Shown here one piece after another: positions 6,266-9,167 of a stretch of DNA of 9,167 nucleotides (position 1 is the stretch's first letter; each line of letters begins with the position of its first letter). Made by a program: the position numbers and the translations under genes. Below the pieces are notes generated by a model. It ran no database searches. It had not been told where the DNA came from and saw only the letters and a list, made by a program, of their open reading frames with translations. This DNA is from an uncultured Blautia sp. (lineage in GTDB: Bacteria; Bacillota; Clostridia; Lachnospirales; Lachnospiraceae): positions 1 to 9,167 of the forward strand of contig CAKRVL010000096.1 in the NCBI GenBank assembly GCA_934408705.1. The letters are read 5' to 3'.

Positions 6266-7027
6266 TTAATCAGTAACAAAGTTTTTTATAAATGTGGATC
6301 TGTGAATTGGACTTGGACCATATTTTTTCAGCGCTTCTATATGTGCCGCCGAACCATATCCCTTATTAGACGCAAAACCATACTCTGGCATCACCTTATC
6401 GTACTCCACCATCATCCGGTCTCTTGTCACCTTCGCCACAATACTGGCAGCTGCAATGGAAACACTCTTTGCATCTCCCTTAATGATCGGAACCTGGCGG
6501 ATAGTCACCTGAGGGATAGTTACTGCATCATTAAGAAGGATCTGTGGTGCCGGATCCAGCTTACCAATAGCCTCACGCATAGCTTCGTATGTAGCCTGAA
6601 GAATATTGATCTCATCAATCCTCTGGGGACTTGCCATTCCAATTCCAACAGCCACTGCATTCTCCATGATCACATCATACAATTCATCTCTTTTTGATGC
6701 ACTCAACTGCTTGGAATCATTCAGGTATAATATATTACAATCCCTTGGCAAAATAACAGCACCTGCCATTACAGGGCCTGCAAGAGGTCCTCTTCCAACC
6801 TCGTCAATTCCGCACACCAATCCAAGCTCCTCATATTTATGTTCGAATGCTTTCATTTTTTCGGTGCGCACAAGCTCCTTCTGATAAGCCGCTTCCTTTT
6901 TGTGAAGCTGCTCCATAAGCTTCATTACACCACTTCTTGTATCATCTTTGTATTCCTCGAAAATAGCAGCATATTCTTCAGGCTGTGCAGCCTGAAGCCT
7001 GCTCTTTATCTCACTGATTTTTTCCAT
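6266..7027 (-). CDS. rnhB: Ribonuclease HII
   Basis: RNase HII cuts RNA in RNA/DNA hybrids and 5' of single ribonucleotides in DNA. The 253-residue protein contains GIDEVGRGPLAGPV (73-86, with D75 and E76), LNDSKQLSASKRDELY (102-117), LLNDAV (164-169, with D167), SVSIAAASIVAKVTRDRMM (188-206, with D203), and a C-terminal YGSAAHIEALKKYGPSPIHR. Together D75, E76, D167 and D203 make the DEDD active site. The roughly 70-residue N-terminal region, rich in charged helix-forming residues, matches the extended form seen in Bacillus. The ATG at 7027 is one base after the rbgA stop, and its AGAGGA ribosome binding site is inside the last rbgA codons, so translation is probably coupled. Upstream in-frame ATG codons lie inside rbgA and are unlikely starts. 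Confidence 0.98.
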   Translation of the reverse strand: MEKISEIKSRLQAAQPEEYAAIFEEYKDDTRSGVMKLMEQLHKKEAAYQKELVRTEKMKAFEHKYEELGLVCGIDEVGRGPLAGPVMAGAVILPRDCNILYLNDSKQLSASKRDELYDVIMENAVAVGIGMASPQRIDEINILQATYEAMREAIGKLDPAPQILLNDAVTIPQVTIRQVPIIKGDAKSVSIAAASIVAKVTRDRMMVEYDKVMPEYGFASNKGYGSAAHIEALKKYGPSPIHRSTFIKNFVTD

Positions 7028-7028
7028 T

Positions 7029-7883
7029 TTATTTTTCCTCTTCCGGTACCCACTCCAAAGTAATCCTTCCGATTTTGCCAGAGCGGAAATCATCAAACAG
7101 GATCAGTGAAGCTTTGGCATAATCAAGCTCATCGCCCTTTTTCAAACAGCCTCTGGATCGTGCAATAGCCTCTAATACCTGTACTGCTGTTCCGTCCTCC
7201 TGGATCTGATAACGTTCCGTAAGAACTCCGGCATATTTTTCCCGCAGAAAATCGATCAGGCTTAAAGCAAGCTCTTCCATATTCAGGATATCATCCTTAA
7301 TAGAGCCGATATACGCAAGACGCATTCCCACTGTCTCATCCTCAAATTTCGGCCAGAGAATTCCAGGCGTATCAAGGAGTTCCACATTCTTATTCAGACG
7401 GATCCACTGTTTTCCCTTAGTCACGCCAGGCTTATTACCAGTCTTGGCGCAAGCTCTTCCGGCAAAGGTGTTGATAAAAGTAGACTTACCTACGTTAGGG
7501 ATTCCTACTACCATAGCACGGATTGGACGATTCTTGATCCCTCTTCTTCTGTCGCGTTCTGTCTTCTCTTTACACGCCTCCTGAATAGCTGTCTGAATGG
7601 CTTTCATGCCGGAACCGCTGCGCGAATCCACCTTAACCACATAAAATCCTTTACTCTGGAAATAAGCCTTCCATGCTTCATTCTGGCGCTCATCTCCAAG
7701 GTCAGATTTATTCAGAAGAATCAGCCTTGCTTTATTTTTCCCAAGCTCGTCAATATCCGGATTCCGGCTTGCAAGGGGAACACGGGAGTCTACAAGCTCA
7801 ATGATCAGATCGATCAGCTTAATATCCTCCTGCATTTGTCTTTTCGCTTTGGTCATATGACCTGGATACCACTGTACGTTCAT
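7029..7883 (-). CDS. rbgA: 50S ribosome-assembly GTPase RbgA (YlqF)
   Basis: RbgA is a circularly permuted GTPase that acts late in 50S subunit maturation in Firmicutes. The 284-residue protein shows the permuted motif order: NKSD (G4, 58-61), DSRSGSG (G5 region, 86-92), GIPNVGKST (G1, 127-135), GVTKG (G2, 153-157) and DTPG (G3, 171-174). The N-terminus MNVQWYPGHMTKAKR is typical of the family, with the conserved His next to the GTPase core. A helical C-terminal domain (about 185-284) fits the ribosome-binding part. The start has a GAGG site 5 nt upstream and is 27 nt after lepB. The acidic tail PEEEK encodes the ribosome binding site for rnhB. It shares the window with Der, another 50S-assembly GTPase. 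Confidence 0.97.
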   Translation of the reverse strand: MNVQWYPGHMTKAKRQMQEDIKLIDLIIELVDSRVPLASRNPDIDELGKNKARLILLNKSDLGDERQNEAWKAYFQSKGFYVVKVDSRSGSGMKAIQTAIQEACKEKTERDRRRGIKNRPIRAMVVGIPNVGKSTFINTFAGRACAKTGNKPGVTKGKQWIRLNKNVELLDTPGILWPKFEDETVGMRLAYIGSIKDDILNMEELALSLIDFLREKYAGVLTERYQIQEDGTAVQVLEAIARSRGCLKKGDELDYAKASLILFDDFRSGKIGRITLEWVPEEEK

Positions 7884-7910
7884 ATTTACCTCATTTTCTT
7901 TATTAAAATG

Positions 7911-8549
7911 TTAATTTTCCAAAGGTCCCATTTCTTTTTTGGGCGAAATCTGAAACCATAATTTACCAACTATATATTTTTTGTTAACGCGGCCAATATC
8001 TCCATAACGGCTGTCCTCACTGTTATTCCGGTTATCTCCCAGAACAAAATATTCCCCGGCTTCAAGTGTAATCGCACTGGCTGCCATACCCGGATTATTG
8101 ATAGTAGGAAAATCCCTGCCTTCTTTGTAGGTTTCTCCATTGATCAGGATCCTGCCATTTACGATCTGAATGGTTTCGCCGGGAATTCCGATCACCCGTC
8201 GGATATGAAGAGCTGCATCGTCACTGCCATTTGTACGAAATACAATAATATCTCCACGCTTCGGTGAAGATGCCTTGTAAGCAAGCTTATTTACAAAATA
8301 GCGGCTTCCAACAGCCAGAGTGGGCTCCATTGAGCTCTCCTGCATCGTTACAGACTGGAATAGCATCATGGATGTCAGCACAGCAAAGATCAATGTAACT
8401 ACAATCTCAAAAATCCAGACAAATACCTTCTTGAATTTACTGTCTTCCAGCTTCTCTTTTGCACTGGAGAGCGCTTTCTTCTCCATTTTCGTAATCTCCG
8501 GCATATTAAAAAGCTGTTCTTTTTCCCGTTTGTTTCTTCTGTCGCTCAT
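7911..8549 (-). CDS. lepB: Signal peptidase I with Arg at the catalytic Lys position
   Basis: Signal peptidase I removes signal peptides from exported proteins at the outer face of the membrane. The 212-residue protein has a charged cytoplasmic segment (1-41), one membrane helix (about 43-65), ESSMEPTL (71-78, nucleophile S73), KRGDIIVF (97-104), HIRRVIGIPGE (115-125), and GDNRNNSEDSRYG (171-183). The usual box D is YIKRxxGxPGD, where Lys is the general base; here R117 (codon CGA, 8199-8201) takes that position. Everything else in the active site looks intact. I start at the ATG at 8549, which has TGGAG 5 nt upstream; an ATG at 8582 has only a weak site and overlaps a candidate -10. The N-terminal segment is longer than in small Bacillus enzymes. 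The gene follows rplS but is separated from it by a terminator. Confidence 0.94.
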   Translation of the reverse strand: MSDRRNKREKEQLFNMPEITKMEKKALSSAKEKLEDSKFKKVFVWIFEIVVTLIFAVLTSMMLFQSVTMQESSMEPTLAVGSRYFVNKLAYKASSPKRGDIIVFRTNGSDDAALHIRRVIGIPGETIQIVNGRILINGETYKEGRDFPTINNPGMAASAITLEAGEYFVLGDNRNNSEDSRYGDIGRVNKKYIVGKLWFQISPKKEMGPLEN

Positions 8550-8554
8550 ATTTA

Positions 8555-8559
8555 CTCCA
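8555..8559 (-). promoter_or_regulatory. Ribosome binding site that decides the lepB start
   Basis: TGGAG on the minus strand, 5 nt before the ATG at 8549. It favours MSDRRNKREK as the N-terminus over the upstream ATG at 8582. Confidence 0.75.
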
Positions 8560-8580
8560 TTCACATAACAATCAGATACC

Positions 8581-8608
8581 ATTTTATCTTACCACATATT
8601 TATGGAAA
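8581..8608 (-). promoter_or_regulatory. Possible promoter of lepB-rbgA-rnhB-yraN-pgeF
   Basis: On the minus strand, TTTCCA (8603-8608), 16 nt, TAAAAT (8581-8586). The -10 is one mismatch from consensus; the -35 is weak. Transcription would begin near 8575, about 25 nt before the lepB ATG. A promoter is expected somewhere after the rplS terminator, but read-through could also serve these genes. Confidence 0.4.
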
Positions 8609-8653
8609 GAAAAAGAAAAAAATCGGCTCACTGCCAGTGTTCATCAGCAGTAC

Positions 8654-8696
8654 AAAAAATGCTGCCCAGACAGTCATAACGGCCATCTGTGCAGCA
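8654..8696 (-). terminator. Rho-independent terminator after rplS
   Basis: On the minus strand, TGCTGC (8691-8696 as complement) pairs with GCAGCA (complement of 8660-8665). The stem continues past one A-G mismatch with CAGA/TCTG and three more pairs, and a run of six T follows (8654-8659). It lies 27 nt after the rplS stop. A second T-rich run at 8611-8622, next to a weak hairpin, may back it up. Confidence 0.75.
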
Positions 8697-8722
8697 AATT
8701 TCATTTACCAGTTTGGTTGAAA

Positions 8723-9070
8723 TTATTTAACAAGCTCTTTAACCTTAGCAGCTTTACCAACACGGTCTCTTAAGTAGTTCAGTTTCGCACGACGAACTTT
8801 ACCATGACGAATAACCTCTACCTCTTTAACGTGTGGGGAATGAAGCGGCCATGTCTTCTCAACACCAACACCATTGGAAGATTTTCTTACTGTGAAAGTA
8901 GCTCTGGTGCTTCCGCCCTGTTTCTTTAATACAGTTCCCTCGAAAATCTGGATACGCTCACGGTTACCCTCTTTGATAAGAGCATGTACTCTTACAGTAT
9001 CTCCTACGTTAAACTGCGGTACTTCTTTTTTCAGCTGTTCTGCTTCGATGTTTTTAATAATTTCGTTCAT
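8723..9070 (-). CDS. rplS: 50S ribosomal protein L19
   Basis: L19 sits at the 30S-50S interface of the ribosome. The 115-residue protein has the family's usual length and sequence: [26 protein letters not shown] (residues 20-45, split here as [10 protein letters not shown] and [10 protein letters not shown]), [20 protein letters not shown] (53-72), [13 protein letters not shown] (74-86), and the basic C-terminus [19 protein letters not shown]. The ATG at 9070 has an AAGGAG site about 8 nt upstream. In Firmicutes the gene usually follows rimM and trmD, which would lie beyond the right edge. A structured leader and a possible -10 box precede it and a terminator follows, so it may form a single-gene transcript as well as part of a larger one. 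Confidence 0.99.
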   Translation of the reverse strand: MNEIIKNIEAEQLKKEVPQFNVGDTVRVHALIKEGNRERIQIFEGTVLKKQGGSTRATFTVRKSSNGVGVEKTWPLHSPHVKEVEVIRHGKVRRAKLNYLRDRVGKAAKVKELVK

Positions 9071-9090
9071 GTTATTCTCTCCTTATTCTC

Positions 9091-9131
9091 TGGATGTTCT
9101 TAATACCCATCACGGTAACAGCGGACCATCT
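9091..9131 (-). ncRNA. Probable L19 ribosomal-protein leader (cis-regulatory RNA)
   Basis: The minus-strand leader just upstream of rplS has small nested complementary elements: TACC/GGTA around a 6-nt loop (9103-9116), and GATG/CATC arms (9127-9130 with 9093-9096) that enclose it. Firmicute rplS genes are known to carry a short autoregulatory leader (Rfam L19_leader). Position and compact structure fit that family. I could not run a covariance model, so the match is by context. Confidence 0.45.
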
Positions 9132-9149
9132 TTTTTCACAACATAAGTG

Positions 9150-9155
9150 ATTATA
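9150..9155 (-). promoter_or_regulatory. Possible -10 box upstream of rplS
   Basis: A perfect TATAAT on the minus strand. A transcript starting near 9143 would begin just before the structured leader. The matching -35 would lie beyond the right edge, so this promoter cannot be confirmed here. Confidence 0.45.
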
Positions 9156-9167
9156 CTATAGTTACTT

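Noticed and set aside
7028..7096. N-terminal extension of rnhB into rbgA
   Set aside because: The ATG at 7027 has a well-spaced ribosome binding site and yields the usual 253-residue length; the extension overlaps the conserved end of rbgA.
8550..8582. Upstream ATG start for lepB at 8582
   Set aside because: Its ribosome binding site is weak, it overlaps a candidate -10 box, and the ATG at 8549 has a well-placed TGGAG.
8645..8664. CAGCA/TGCTG complementarity that could compete with the rplS terminator
   Set aside because: On the transcribed strand the competing arm lies after the T-tract, so it would be made too late to prevent termination.
1..9167. A defence, mobile or biosynthetic island
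   Set aside because: Genes with assigned family names are conserved housekeeping genes in familiar order. I saw no transposase, integrase, direct-repeat array or toxin-antitoxin pair, and no obvious compositional break by eye.

Overview
The window looks like a chromosomal housekeeping segment from a low-to-moderate GC Firmicute, most likely a Clostridia member close to Lachnospiraceae. This rests on strong AGGAGG-type ribosome binding sites, the gene orders (PDZ/radical-SAM DUF512 gene, der, plsY, gpsA; and rplS, lepB, rbgA, rnhB, yraN, pgeF), a long divergent ribose-phosphate pyrophosphokinase, and TTGACA/TATAAT-type promoters. The taxonomic call is an inference from gene content. No mobile element, CRISPR array, tRNA or rRNA was seen.

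Left block (1-3425, minus strand). A promoter near 3523-3551 reads leftward into an uncharacterised PDZ/radical-SAM/DUF512 enzyme, then der (ribosome-assembly GTPase), plsY (glycerol-3-phosphate acyltransferase) and the first 24 codons of gpsA (glycerol-3-phosphate dehydrogenase), which runs off the left edge. The genes are tightly packed: a 38-nt overlap at DUF512/der, 2 nt at der/plsY and 15 nt at plsY/gpsA. GpsA makes the sn-glycerol-3-phosphate that PlsY acylates, so the last two genes form one step of phospholipid synthesis.

Middle (3426-4951). A 308-bp divergent intergenic region holds two back-to-back promoters, an inverted repeat lying between them, and a structured 5' leader for prs. 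The plus-strand prs gene ends in a strong hairpin at 4920-4951 that probably terminates transcription from both sides.

Right block (4964-9167, minus strand). rplS (ribosomal protein L19) has a short structured leader and its own downstream terminator. A probable second transcript then carries lepB (signal peptidase I), rbgA (50S-assembly GTPase), rnhB (RNase HII), yraN (nuclease-like, function unknown) and pgeF (multicopper-oxidase-fold peptidoglycan editing factor). It ends at the shared terminator facing prs. Two 50S-maturation GTPases (Der, RbgA) and a 50S protein (L19) give the window a large-subunit biogenesis theme.

I did not find a clearly new multi-gene system. The points most worth a second look are: an arginine in place of the catalytic lysine of signal peptidase I; a ribose-phosphate pyrophosphokinase whose ribose-phosphate loop departs from the canonical sequence; the DUF512 radical-SAM enzyme of unknown chemistry overlapping der; and regulatory structure between the divergent promoters and in the prs and rplS leaders.
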